Notes: generated from the sequence alone by a model not told the origin. A DNA stretch of 64,000 nucleotides from Catenuloplanes indicus (GCF_030813715.1 NZ_JAUSUZ010000001.1:1984001-2048000); one strand, 5' to 3'. Shown: positions 1 through 8,626, numbered from the stretch's first letter. Made by a program: numbers and translations.

Positions 1-25
1 CGATCCCTTGATCGAGGGAACCGCA

Positions 26-1519
26 TCACTCCGCTGGAAACGGCTCCCCGGTCTCCGCGTCCCAGCGACGCACTGTCGCAGCGCGCTCGCGCGAGGCGTG
101 GATATCCAGGGAGAACAGCACCGGCCTGCCGTCCACAACCCCCGCCGCGATATCACGCAACTGCGGGCGGTGGCCGTGTAGTGGTGGTCCGAGCGGCTCG
201 CCGGTCTCCGCGTCGAAGCGCAGCACCTGCCGATACGCGGCGACGGCCAGGCGGTCCCGCCCCTGCCACTGGTAGATACACAATGCCGCGGGCCGTTCCG
301 CCACGATCGGCGAGCCCACCTCCTCGCCGGTCGCCACATCGTACCTGCGGATCTCGCTCCGGCCGTTCACGCCGGTGATCGCCGCGATCCGGGCGTGCCC
401 GTCGGCGGTATAGAACGCTGGCTTCTCCCAAACGTGCTCCTTAACGCGAAGCCCGGTCGTGACATCCGGGATCAAGCCGAGCCGCAGCACGGCAGCGACC
501 CGGCCAACGCCAGTACTCAGGTCCAGGCTGTGGACGGTCTTACCCAGGGTCAGCGGCGGGCCGACCGAAACCCCGGTGTGGCTGTCGAACCGGGCGATCA
601 TGCCGTCGCCGTATCCGATGACGCACTCTCCGCCGCCCGCAGCCATCGCGCGCACCCGCCGGGCGGACGGCCGCAGGCTCCGGCCAGGCCGGATAAGTCG
701 GATCGGTCGCCACCTGTCGCCGTCCAGGCGCCACAGCCAGGCGCGGGGACTGCGCTGTTCCGCGACGAGCACACCTGGTCCTTGGTCGTCGATGAATGCT
801 TCGGACCAGCGGACCGGGAGCCGCACCTCACCGCTCGGCGGCGACACCCGGACCCTTTGGTGGTGTGCCGGGTTCGGGAAGGTCAGCGCCGCCACTACCG
901 TGCCGTCAGCCGCCGAGTGGAAGACCACCTGGGTCTCCTCATTCACAGCCAAAAGGTCGCCGTGCGCGGTCAGCTGCGACGATACGGTACGCAGGAACGG
1001 CAGGGCGACGCCACGCCACCGGGGCTCATCCGCGCCGCCCGGCAGGATCCCCGCGTCGATACCCGCCAGCAGGCGCACGATCACCGGCGCGAGTTCCGAC
1101 GGGTGCCTGGCCGCCTCGGCGAGCGCCGGACGTGCCTCGATCAGCGCCGCACGAAGCCCGTCCACCCGCGCGTCCATCTCCGCGCCGGATCTCCCTGCGC
1201 GCTGCACCTCGCTGTGCGCGATCCGGTCGATCAGCTCGATCACGTCCTCGCGGACGATGGCGCCCGGCTGCGCGACGATCCGGGCAAGGAAGACGAGCGC
1301 GGGCACGGCCGCGTCCCGGTAACCGAATCCCTCGTCCACGGTCCCACACGGATAGCTGTAATCCTCGTCGTCGAGCAGGTCCGTGACCGTGTCCGCGTTT
1401 CCGCCTTTCGCGGCCAGACGGGTCAACGCATCAAGGAACGGCGCGGTGTCGTTGCCAAGCAATTCCATCCATGGCACCTCGTCAATCCCCGCCAGCGGGC
1501 GATCCCAATATGATTCCAT
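26..1519 (-). CDS. WD40-type beta-propeller protein with N-terminal helical domain
   Basis: I place the start at the ATG at 1519 (497 aa) because a GGAAAGGG Shine-Dalgarno lies 8 nt upstream; the open frame runs on to 1588 but that extension crosses a terminator hairpin. Residues ~1-170 are acidic and helical, HEAT-like in character. The rest is a series of propeller blades with the recurrent phrase D-x-x-T-G-E-x-x-G (for example DVATGEEVGSP and DAETGEPLGPPL near the C terminus), typical of WD40-like PQQ/YVTN propellers in actinomycetes. No signal peptide or membrane segment is visible, so a cytoplasmic scaffold or protein-binding role is inferred. The exact partner is unknown. It follows a truncated hydrophobic gene on the same strand but is separated from it by a strong hairpin. 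Confidence 0.75.
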   Translation of the reverse strand: MESYWDRPLAGIDEVPWMELLGNDTAPFLDALTRLAAKGGNADTVTDLLDDEDYSYPCGTVDEGFGYRDAAVPALVFLARIVAQPGAIVREDVIELIDRIAHSEVQRAGRSGAEMDARVDGLRAALIEARPALAEAARHPSELAPVIVRLLAGIDAGILPGGADEPRWRGVALPFLRTVSSQLTAHGDLLAVNEETQVVFHSAADGTVVAALTFPNPAHHQRVRVSPPSGEVRLPVRWSEAFIDDQGPGVLVAEQRSPRAWLWRLDGDRWRPIRLIRPGRSLRPSARRVRAMAAGGGECVIGYGDGMIARFDSHTGVSVGPPLTLGKTVHSLDLSTGVGRVAAVLRLGLIPDVTTGLRVKEHVWEKPAFYTADGHARIAAITGVNGRSEIRRYDVATGEEVGSPIVAERPAALCIYQWQGRDRLAVAAYRQVLRFDAETGEPLGPPLHGHRPQLRDIAAGVVDGRPVLFSLDIHASRERAATVRRWDAETGEPFPAE

Positions 1520-1543
1520 CGGCGTGGCCCTTTCCGGCACGAA

Positions 1544-1579
1544 ACTGGGTGGCGGGGCTCGGAAGCCCCGCCACCCAGT
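1544..1579 (-). terminator. Perfect 16-bp hairpin between two minus-strand genes
   Basis: 1544-1559 and 1564-1579 are exact inverted complements (ACTGGGTGGCGGGGCT and its complement) around a 4-nt CGGA loop. It sits just downstream of the stop codon of the 1597-1881 gene and just upstream of the WD40 start. On the minus strand it is followed only by a short T run (TTTCG), so a factor-assisted or I-shaped actinobacterial terminator is likely. Confidence 0.75.
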
Positions 1580-1596
1580 ACTACTCAACGGTATTA

Positions 1597-1881
1597 TCAG
1601 AACAGGTCCGCGATGAAGCCACCGGCCTTGCGTCCGGCCCAGTTGCCGACCGCGCCGAGCGCGACCGCACCGACCGCGCCGAACGCGGCGGCGCCAGCAA
1701 TACCGCCGACCGCTTCTGCCGCCACGTGCACACGTTTCGCCGGCGGCGCAGTGGCCACGTCGTATACGTCGAGTGCGGCGCCGGCTACGGTACCTGCCGG
1801 TCCAGCAGCGCGGAATGCGCGGCCTGCCAGAGCCTTGTTGCGGCCCAGGCCCTCCATGACACCATTCGCCTTGGAGAGCAC
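1597..1881 (-). CDS. Gly/Ala-rich hydrophobic C-terminal remnant, probably 5'-truncated
   Basis: Read from GTG 1881 this gives 94 aa, but the same frame stays open upstream to about 2000 and translates to sensible protein (T-R-A-G-T-S-A-L-E-R-V-L-E-G-N-K), with no start codon or ribosome site before IS-type debris begins. I therefore think the gene lost its 5' part. The C-terminal ~50 residues are a glycine-zipper-like run of small residues (GGIAGAAAFGAVGAVALGAVG) ending in IADLF, as seen in membrane-inserting tails of secreted toxins and in holin-like proteins. Function is not identifiable. The alternative is a complete small membrane protein starting at GTG 1881 or at an internal ATG. Confidence 0.45.
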   Translation of the reverse strand: MLSKANGVMEGLGRNKALAGRAFRAAGPAGTVAGAALDVYDVATAPPAKRVHVAAEAVGGIAGAAAFGAVGAVALGAVGNWAGRKAGGFIADLF

Positions 1882-2076
1882 CGCACCAGCTTTGTTTCCC
1901 TCCAGGACTCGCTCCAGGGCCGACGTGCCGGCTCGGGTATAAAGCGAGGTCCGTGTGTAGTCGTTGCTTCCGTCCTTAGTGCGTGTTTGAGATAGGTTGG
2001 TTAGCTCCAGTCGAAGGTGCGGCGGGCTTGCCGCTGCGCGGGTTTGCCGCGGGCTATGAGAGGGCGGTTCGTGAGG

Positions 2077-2325
2077 TTATGCCTGTTTCCCGGTAAGGGT
2101 GAAGAGGCCGGGTTGTGCTTCGGTCAGGATTTGTCGGTTGACCAGGCGTTTCAGCTTGGCTCGGATGCCTTCGACGTGGTTGGGCTCGGTGCCGATACTC
2201 AGCGCGAGGCAGACGTCTTTCGCGCACAGGGTGCTGCGGCCGGGGGTGAACACGGCAAGGATCTGCTGGTAGGGCTCGCTGATGACGGCCGGCTCTGCTG
2301 TGGTCACCTCGTCTTCGAGTGACGG
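2077..2325 (-). pseudogene. C-terminal half of an IS-associated winged-helix ORF
   Basis: The frame ending at 2077 reads PYQQILAVFTPGRSTLCAKDV, then a helix-turn-helix-like stretch and K-L-K-R-L-V-N-R-Q-I-L-T-E, ending in GLFTL. I recognise this as the C-terminal winged-helix half of the small companion protein encoded behind IS5-type transposases in actinomycetes. It has no start of its own; its upstream frame is fused to a broken acetyltransferase. The matching N-terminal coiled-coil half lies ~1.5 kb away at 3822-3985 next to a transposase 3' end. Function in the element is unknown. Confidence 0.6.
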
Positions 2326-2329
2326 ACTC

Positions 2330-2652
2330 CGGCGGTCCCGGCGGCGTCGAGCAGCGCGGCGATCAACCGTGAGCCGACGCCGCGACCGGTGCAGGCCGAG
2401 TCCAGGTAGATGATGTCCTCGGCCGTGTGCCGGTACACGGACCGGCACAGGCGTACCCGGCGATCCGGACGCCGTCGTCCGCGACAGGAACGGCAGGCCA
2501 CGGGCGGCCAGGTCGGCGCGGCGGGCCTGCCGGCCGGACGGGGACGGCACAGTCTCTTCGGACGTGGCCACGCTGTCCGTCACGTGCCCGGCGAAGATGG
2601 CCGCGACCGCCGGCAGATCACGTGCGGTCGCGGCCCCGATGATCGGAGTCAT
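2330..2652 (-). pseudogene. Broken GNAT acetyltransferase (phosphinothricin acetyltransferase-like)
   Basis: The start at ATG 2652 gives RDLPAVAAIFAGHV, the usual N terminus of bar/pat-type GNAT enzymes. The frame is then lost. ADDGVRIAGYACAGP is readable in a second frame and YRHTAEDIIYLD followed by the acetyl-CoA loop GRGVGSRLIAALLD in a third (2501-2333), so at least two frameshifts separate recognisable pieces. The gene also lacks its C-terminal ~50 residues: after AGVR it runs into the IS companion ORF remnant. It cannot make an active enzyme. Confidence 0.7.
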
Positions 2653-2973
2653 CCGGTCACCGTAGAAGGGTCAGGCAGCCGCGCCGCGCAGTGCCCGGAC
2701 GGACCGTTCCAGCGACGCCGTCGGCGCCTCGCCGCCGCCGGCCCGCGCGGTCCGGCACCGCCGCAGCTCCCGCTCCGCCTCGTTCAGGCGCTCCGCTCGG
2801 GCGGCACGGCCGGCCGCGGCCTCGTCGCGCAGCAGAGCGCACATAACCCGATAGTCCGGACGACTGCGCCCGTCCTCGCCGACCGGCGACCACCTAATGT
2901 GTCTGTCACCATCGGGCCGGGCTCGACGAGGACCGCTCCCCGCGGCCCATTCGGCCCGTGCAAAGGAGTCGAT

Positions 2974-3774
2974 GTGACCGCAGTTCTCGTGCACGGAATC
3001 CCGGAGACATCCGTCGTCTGGAACGGACTCCGCGCGCATCTCGGCGACGCCGTCGCCCTCCGCCTCCCCGGGTTCGGCACGCCTCGGCCCGCCGGTTTCG
3101 GCGCGACGAAGGAGGACTACACGGTCTGGCTGGCCGAACAGCTTCGCGACATCGAGGGCCCGATCGACCTGGTGGGGCACGATTGGGGTTCCGGCCTGGT
3201 GCTGCGGGCGGCTATCGCGTATGACATCCCGGTCCGCAGCTGGATGATCGACAGCGCCTCCACGGCCCACCCGGACTACGTCTGGCACGGCATGGCACAG
3301 GTGTGGCGGGCACCCGGCCGTGGCGAGGAATGGATGGCCGAGTTCGTCGCGGGCGCGCCCAGCGAGACCGCGGCCCCGGGCGAGCCCGCCTGGCTCAAGC
3401 ACTGGCTCCTGGCGTCCTGCTCGAACCCGGCCGATGCCGCCGAGCTGGAGGCGGCCATCGACACCACCATGACCGACTGCATCCTTGCTCTCTACCGCTC
3501 GGCCACACCCAATCTGTACGCCGACTGGGGCCCCGAACTGTCCCGGCCGGCTCCGATCCCGGGCGCCATCCTGCGCGCCACCGGGGACACCACCGATGAC
3601 CCGGCCGCCTCTGCCGAGGTCGCAGCCCGGCTCGGCGTGCCCGTCCTGCCGCTGGAAGGTCTCGACCACTGGTGGATGATGCAGGACCCCGCGGCTGCCG
3701 CGGCCGTGCTCCGCTCCTTCTGGGCGTCCCTCGACCAGCGCGAGTCCCACCAGCTACCGCAGGATCTGGGTTGA
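2974..3774 (+). CDS. Alpha/beta hydrolase with Asp nucleophile (epoxide hydrolase/haloalkane dehalogenase-like)
   Basis: The GTG start at 2974 follows AAGGAG with a 5-nt spacer; the frame is open further upstream but has no support there. The product is 266 aa. HGIPE (residues 7-11) is the oxyanion-hole HGxP motif. GHDWGSG at 68-74 puts Asp70 at the nucleophile position, as in epoxide hydrolases and haloalkane dehalogenases rather than the Ser of esterases. The C-terminal His232 lies in LDHWWMMQDP. The enzyme is cytosolic; its substrate is unknown. It is the only intact gene between two halves of an IS companion ORF and has its own terminator, so it is probably passenger DNA. Hydrolytic dehalogenation and epoxide opening cannot be separated without the halide-binding residues. 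Confidence 0.8.
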   Translation: MTAVLVHGIPETSVVWNGLRAHLGDAVALRLPGFGTPRPAGFGATKEDYTVWLAEQLRDIEGPIDLVGHDWGSGLVLRAAIAYDIPVRSWMIDSASTAHPDYVWHGMAQVWRAPGRGEEWMAEFVAGAPSETAAPGEPAWLKHWLLASCSNPADAAELEAAIDTTMTDCILALYRSATPNLYADWGPELSRPAPIPGAILRATGDTTDDPAASAEVAARLGVPVLPLEGLDHWWMMQDPAAAAAVLRSFWASLDQRESHQLPQDLG

Positions 3775-3778
3775 CCGG

Positions 3779-3819
3779 GATGCGGTGGCCCTGGCGGTGA
3801 GACACCGGGCCACCGCATC
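3779..3819 (+). terminator. Hairpin terminator of the alpha/beta hydrolase gene
   Basis: GATGCGGTGGCCC at 3779-3791 pairs perfectly with 3807-3819 across a 15-nt loop, beginning 5 nt after the hydrolase stop codon. No T tract follows. Confidence 0.65.
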
Positions 3820-3821
3820 GG

Positions 3822-3985
3822 GCGATCAGGATCCGGTGGCGGGTAGCGGCGAGGTCGGCCAGTTCGACCTCGACCGCGGCGATTTCGTCGGCGAGCTTGG
3901 CCTGTTGCTCGCGCAACTGGTCGCGGGCGGCGGATGCGGCGGCCTCGCGGGCGGCGATCAGGTCGAGAACGGTCGTGGTGTTCAC
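3822..3985 (-). pseudogene. N-terminal half of the IS companion ORF (coiled coil)
   Basis: GTG 3985 starts 7 nt after the transposase-fragment stop codon, the normal spacing for this bicistronic IS arrangement. The translation (TTTVLDLIAAREAAASAARD, then a heptad-patterned stretch ending ELADLAATRHRILI) is a coiled coil. Coding character ends at ~3822, where the hydrolase terminator begins. The missing winged-helix half is at 2077-2325. Together they indicate one ORF separated by about 1.5 kb. Confidence 0.6.
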
Positions 3986-3992
3986 GCGCGGG

Positions 3993-4376
3993 TCACCGCC
4001 AGGACGGTGTGCTGGTGCCGGTCAGCCGGCGCACCAGGTTGGCCGCCGAAGCCCACAGGGTGCGCGACACCGATGACTCGGGGCGGCTGTCGTACTCGCG
4101 GACCAGTCGGCGGTGCAGCATCAACGTGCCGTTGACCTGCTCGACCACCCACCGTTTCGCGACAGGCACGAACCCCGGCCCGGTGTCGGATCGCTTGACC
4201 ACCTCGACGTCCACTCCGAGCACAGCGCCGTGGATGCCCAGGTCGTGCTTGAACCCGGCGTCCACCCACGCCCGGGTAACGGTCGGGGTGTGCGCGATGA
4301 CCTTGTCCAGCAACCGGATGCCGATCGCGGTGTCGGTCACCGCGGTGGCCGCCGGGACATCGGCGCGGCTCGAAGA
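3993..4376 (-). pseudogene. IS5-family transposase, 3' fragment
   Basis: The last ~115-125 codons of an IS5-type DDE transposase: AWVDAGFKHDLGIHG, then GVDVEVVKRSD, KRWVVEQVNGTLMLHRRLVRE and the C-terminal RRLTGTSTPSW. The WVVEQ(V/T)NG...LHRRL block contains the terminal catalytic Glu region of the family. The 5' two-thirds, with the first Asp residues, is absent beyond ~4376, so the element is dead. Confidence 0.8.
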
Positions 4377-4647
4377 TCACGACATCAAGCAATGACGAAC
4401 TACGGAAACCCACAAAACGCCCTCTGAGGGTCTCGACGGCACGAGCTAGACGCGCAGGATCCGGAACAACTGCCCCAAGTCCATTGGCAGGGGCGGAGGG
4501 CATGTCTTGGCGACTCACATGGCCTCAAGGGCCGTTGCCTGACTGTTATGGCAGCACGGTCCGGTGCGGTGTAATGGGCCTGCGGTACCGCGGGTGCGGG
4601 CGCGACATCTCCTCGACGAGACCGTGGCGGCGAAGTAGCGTCATGCT
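4377..4647. other. Intergenic/scrambled stretch without a supported gene
   Basis: Only short, arginine-rich frames without ribosome sites are present. I see no recognisable protein or RNA; it is probably the residue of past IS insertion and deletion. Confidence 0.5.
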
Positions 4648-5085
4648 TCACCGGTTCTCCTCGTGCACGATGGCGAAGACGCGCGCGTCACGCGGCGGCA
4701 CCCGTCGTGCGACGTCGGTGAGCACGGCGGACATGAGCACGTCGCTGGCCCGTTCACCGGTGGTGAAGCTCCGGCCCTGCCACGCGGTGGCGATCGCGAC
4801 GACTTCGATCTTGGCCGCCGCGAAACCCGTTCCGCTGTCGCCCTGGAGGATGACCTTCTCGTGCGCGGCCACGCCGAACAAGTCACCGTCTGCGGTGAAG
4901 CCGAGCAGCAGGCGCGGATCATCATCAACGGCGCCGGGCGCCGACGCCTAGTCGAACAGCTGTTTCTGAATGAAGTTCTCGACCTCCGCCTGCCACGGAT
5001 GGGCGCGATCGGCGCAGCGGAAGCCTGCCAGAAGGGGGCCGTCGCTGTCGCGGCCGGGGCGGATGCGCCACTCCGGCAGCGTCAT
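4648..5085 (-). pseudogene. GNAT-like acetyltransferase gene with an in-frame amber codon
   Basis: ATG 5085 overlaps the stop of the upstream gene (ATGA). It reads MTLPEWRIRPGRDSDGP then LLAGFRCADRAHPWQAEVE, ending QLFD before a TAG at 4948-4950. The same frame continues with convincing protein (DDPRLLLGFTADGDLFGVAA, IEVVAIATAWQG, GERASDVLMSAVLTDV, FAIVHEEN) to TGA at 4648. The second part carries the acetyl-CoA-binding half of a GNAT fold; the expected C-terminal strand after HEEN is missing. The TAG sits where related proteins, as I recall them, have Trp, so TGG to TAG is the simplest reading. Codon choice after the stop shows no obvious decay, so the mutation may be recent, or the codon may be read through. 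Confidence 0.65.
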
Positions 5086-5879
5086 GACTCGATGGTCACC
5101 GGGACGAGCACACGCAGCGGCTCCGGATCCCCCGTGAGCAGCCGCTCATCGCCCGCGGTGATGGCAAGCGCACGTGTGTCGCCGCGGCCGAACGGGGTGA
5201 ACGGTGCGGGCTCGCCTTCGTCCCCGACGTCCAGTGCCGGGATGACGTCGATGACGGCGCTGGCTTCGCTGAGCTTGTCCGTGACAAGTGCCAGCAGCGA
5301 TCCGACGTGCGCCCGGTTGGCAGCACCGGCAGCCATCCAGCGCGGGAGCAGCGTTTCCGGGCCATTCATCGGCACGATGATGACGTAGCCATGATGCACC
5401 TCTTTGACCCGGCCGGTGAGGAAGACAACCGGTTCGGTGCCGGCGAGCTCACGTGCACGGATCTGCTCCGTCAGACGCGCGACGACCTTCAGCGCATCGA
5501 GGAGCTGCACGGGCGGGTCTTCGGGGATCACTCCGTCGATCACTGCTTGCGCGACCGCAGTCGGCAGGTCTGCGAGGATCGTGCCCAGATGTCCGAATTC
5601 CGGGCGGGACTCCAGTTCTGTGGCTGCGGCTGCGACACGGACGGCGGCGGTCTCGTTGCCGTGACGGGCCAACCGCGCGGCTTCCGTGTTCAGCGAGCTG
5701 AACACGGTGAACTGGCCGGCGAGGCGGGAGCCCTGCCGGGACGTGATCTGCACACCGCTGGTCGCCCAGGAATGCTTCCGCAACGTCCGGTACCGGGACT
5801 CGGACTTCGACCGCTCCCCCGGCTTGAACGCGTGCACGATCTGACTCCGTCGAGCTACAGGCCAGGCGGCGATCGTCAT
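5082..5879 (-). CDS. Hypothetical protein, 265 aa
   Basis: ATG 5879 is preceded by AGGATGA with a short spacer. The protein is not one I recognise. The N-terminal ~60 residues are basic (SKSESRYRTLRKHSW); residues ~60-160 look helical with Ala/Leu/Glu patterning, and the C-terminal third is beta-rich (FLTGRVKEVHHGYVIIVPMN; PLRVLVPVTIES). There is no signal peptide. The stop overlaps the start of the amber-containing GNAT gene by ATGA, so the two were probably translated as a coupled pair. The order, helical domain then small beta domain, would suit a DNA- or protein-binding accessory protein, but that is a guess. Confidence 0.65.
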   Translation of the reverse strand: MTIAAWPVARRSQIVHAFKPGERSKSESRYRTLRKHSWATSGVQITSRQGSRLAGQFTVFSSLNTEAARLARHGNETAAVRVAAAATELESRPEFGHLGTILADLPTAVAQAVIDGVIPEDPPVQLLDALKVVARLTEQIRARELAGTEPVVFLTGRVKEVHHGYVIIVPMNGPETLLPRWMAAGAANRAHVGSLLALVTDKLSEASAVIDVIPALDVGDEGEPAPFTPFGRGDTRALAITAGDERLLTGDPEPLRVLVPVTIES

Positions 5880-5888
5880 ACATTCATC

Positions 5889-6985
5889 CTAGCCAGCCCG
5901 AGACAGCATTTCAACGCCTCGACGCTGATGCCGCAGGCCGTAGCGGCCTCCGCGTGGTAGAGCACGACACGAGGTCAAGACATGCGAGGCGACGCCGGCC
6001 AGCGGCACGAGGGCGCCTGGACCGCGAGATCTGCAGCACCAAGCCGAGCACGGGCGGCCGGTGCCGGCCACGGCGAGCCTCTTGATCGTGGTGCGGGAGT
6101 CCCTGCCGCGACCCCTTCGCCAGGAACTTCTTGTAAGCGCCCCGGGGGGGCGTCGCTGGGGGTACGAATACATGATCACGCTCAAAAGACGTCCGGATCC
6201 GGTGCTCAGCTTCGGCGACTTCCAGGTCCCGATGGGCAGTCCGAGCAGGTCGCGGACGCGGACGCGTCCGGCTACCGTGCCGCCGTGCTGCTGGAGACGC
6301 GGCGGTGATGCGCCCATAGACTGCGGCATCCCTGACTGGGCCTTCAGCCTGTTCTGTGGCGCCCCGGCAGCCCGATCGGCGTTTACGTCGGCCGTTTTGG
6401 TTTTCTTGTACGCGCCCACGACCGTGCCGGCCCAGGCTTTCGTAGCCGAGGGCGGGCAGGATCTCGGTTTCGGTGCGAGCGGCGGTGGTGTCGTGTTCCC
6501 GGCCGGGGCGCACGTCGGAGGTCCAGATGGGCCAGCCGTCCGGCACGCCGATGACCTGGATGTTCCCGCCGCGGGTGTGGTGCTTTCCCGACCACCATAG
6601 ATCGACGCCTTCAGTCGTCCTGGGGTGCTGCAGCGGTCGGTGGCGATCAGGGTGCCGTCGATGGTGACGTAGTCGTGGCCGGCGGCTTTCGCCGCGAGCA
6701 GTGCACCGTGCAGGCTCGGAGAGCGGGCGGCGAGCACGTCGATGCCCTCGTGGAGGTAGTCGTAGCCGGTCGTGTTGCTGATCGCGTCGTCCCGGGCCAG
6801 CTGACTCATCGTGGTGCTGTCGCAAAACCAGCCCAACACCAGGATCGCCTGCCCACGGCAGGTCAAAGCCCTGACCCCGGCCCGGGTGCCCCGCCGCGCA
6901 CGTTTGGCGTCCATCAGGTCGGCCAGGAACGTCACGGTCTCCTCGCGCAGCGGCAGGACCGCGTGTATGACACTCTACTCCGTGT
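5889..6985 (-). pseudogene. IS5-family transposase pseudogene (frameshifted)
   Basis: Reading from ~6985 down, one frame gives AVLPLREETVTFLADLMDA, RALTCRGQAILVLGWFCDST, TTGYDYLHEGIDVLAA and HDYVTIDGTLIATDRC, the N half of an IS5-group transposase with its first catalytic Asp (IDGTL). It then shifts to a second frame (WWSGKHHTRGGNIQVIGVPD, PIWTSDVRPGREHD). Downstream of ~6450 no frame makes family-like sequence, and expected blocks such as the final LRHRTL/NLTRAA region are missing. The element interrupts the recombinase gene at 6975. I could not define its terminal repeats with certainty. Confidence 0.75.
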
Positions 6986-7580
6986 CCAAGTCCGCGAATC
7001 GCAGTGCCAGTGCACCACCGCGGCGGCACGCTGTCTCCGTGTGCAGCCGTAGCAGCAGGCTATCGAGAACGGGATCGTTGCCGGTCGTCGAGGCAACCTC
7101 GTAGATCTCTTCCAGACGTGAATCCGGCAGCGCCCGCCGCAGGCTCGGCAGGCGCCGAGGCTTCGGGACCTGCAACGCTGGGTTATCCGCGGCGGATATG
7201 TGCCCGTCGCGGATAGCGTGCTTGTAGAGGCATCGCAGCGCGCCGATCAGGTGCTCAGCGGCGCTCTGCCCGCCCCTGGAATTGCGTCGCAGCACGAGGT
7301 GCTTCTTGATGTACTCCACCAGCGTAGAGATTTCCGAGGGTGTAGGTTCGTCGATTCGGCGCGATCCCCACTGCTCGACGATCCGGTTCCAGTATGAGCC
7401 GTACACTCTCCGAGACCCGACCGAGACCGCCGCCGACACGACCGGCACGTACTCAGCGAACGTCGGCACCGGCGCGTGCTCCACAGACTGTCCCGCAAGA
7501 TCTTCCAGTGACACGCCCATGCTCTTCAGCAACAGTCGGGCCGCCGCCAACTCCGCCTCACCCGGATGTGACACGCTCAC
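6975..7580 (-). pseudogene. Tyrosine recombinase, 3'-truncated by an IS5-type insertion
   Basis: GTG 7580 opens a 201-codon frame. Residues ~40-130 form the SAM-like core-binding domain (YGSYWNRIVEQWG; IGALRCLYKHAIRDGHI). The catalytic domain begins at ~150, and the box-I arginine region is visible as LHTETACRRGGALALRFADL. The frame ends at DLDTE where IS sequence begins, so the H-x-x-R and nucleophile Tyr are missing. It must be inactive. It lies next to the DUF3732 remnant on the opposite strand, consistent with an integrating element that carried a defence-type gene. Confidence 0.8.
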
Positions 7581-7741
7581 GAGCCATCACCGCCCAGCGC
7601 AGCACGATGGGCCGCAATGACCATCGCGTCCATCCCGGCCGGCGGGTGCACGAACAAGCAGCCGGCCTCCGAATCCGCGACAAAGCAGGACCCCGGTCAC
7701 CGGTAAGGAGCCGGCACCATTGCCGCGCGGCATACGGCAGC

Positions 7742-8212
7742 AGAAGCATCATCGCGGACACCGACGCCCGGCCCGTACGCCTCAACGAAATGGGCGGCGG
7801 AGGGAACTGGCTGGGCTACCACCTCGCCACGCTCCTGAGCCTGCACGAATGGTTCGCCGAACACGACCTACCCGTCCCCCGACTCCTCATCCTCGACCAG
7901 CCCTCACCGGTCTACTTCCCGTCCGACTACGAGAACGCCGGCCCGGAACCTGAACGTGAAGCTGACCGCACCTCGCTGAGACGAGCTTTTGAAGTGATCA
8001 CCGAGGTCATCACGAACCTGGCTCCCGGACTGCAAGTAATCGTGATGGAACACGCCGACCTGCAGGCCCCTGTCTTCAGTACGGCCGTTGTCGAGCGGTG
8101 GCGCCGCGGCCAGGGTGCCCTGGTCCCGCGCGAGTGGATTGACGGCGGCACTGCCGCTGTCGATCCGACGCCTGATGACGGCGACGCATTCAGCGACGGC
8201 AGGCTGTTCTGA
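7742..8212 (+). pseudogene. DUF3732-type C-terminal fragment
   Basis: The frame to 8212 reads IIADTDARPVRLNEMGGGGN, then WLGYHLATLLSLHEWFAE, PRLLILDQPSPVYFPSD and NLAPGLQVIVMEHADLQAP. This is the C-terminal part of the large SMC/ABC-ATPase-like DUF3732 proteins: a signature-like G-GGNW motif, a Walker-B-like LLILDQPS and a switch His in EHAD. Full-length members have several hundred more N-terminal residues with the Walker A; upstream of ~7740 the frame is arginine-rich noise. The body is therefore lost. After TGA 8210 the same frame stays open to TAA 8326 with plausible protein (TYVFDSRPAWPSQL), possibly another gene's end. Confidence 0.65.
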
Positions 8213-8326
8213 CATGGCCTCACCTACGTCTTCGACAGCCGACCGGCCTGGCCGTCGCAATTGAGCGCTGACTGGTGGGAAGCGCACACGCCAGCCTTCC
8301 GTCCGCTGCTGGCTCAGGGCACCTAA

Positions 8327-8626
8327 CTGCGCGATGGGCTCGGCCTCGCCAGCGCGCTGACCGGCGTGGATGCAGGCGCACGCATATCGATTCAGTAAGT
8401 GGCTTTCTTGGTCGACGGCAGCACGGCTGCATGACCCGGATCGCCATCGGTACGCCGCCTCGGCGACATCGGTGACGATCCGAGCCCTGCGGCAACGTTC
8501 GCCGTGAGTGACCGGGCTAGACGGGAAAGCCAGGTCCAGGCAGCTCCTCTGCTCGCGAATAGGTCGGTGGCGGGATGCCCGAAAGGCCGATCTCGGCATC
8601 GTTTACGCGACGTTTACACTAGGCTG
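8327..8626. other. Gene-free stretch ahead of the toxin-antitoxin pair
   Basis: No coding frame with a start and ribosome site is convincing here. The only signal is the likely promoter of the next gene at its right end. Confidence 0.4.
8614..8620 (+). promoter_or_regulatory. Candidate -10 element for a leaderless transcript
   Basis: TTACACT (TACACT resembles the TAnnnT -10 consensus) ends about 6 nt before the GTG at 8627. That GTG has no usable Shine-Dalgarno, so transcription starting at or near the GTG, giving a leaderless mRNA, is the simplest explanation. Confidence 0.4.
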
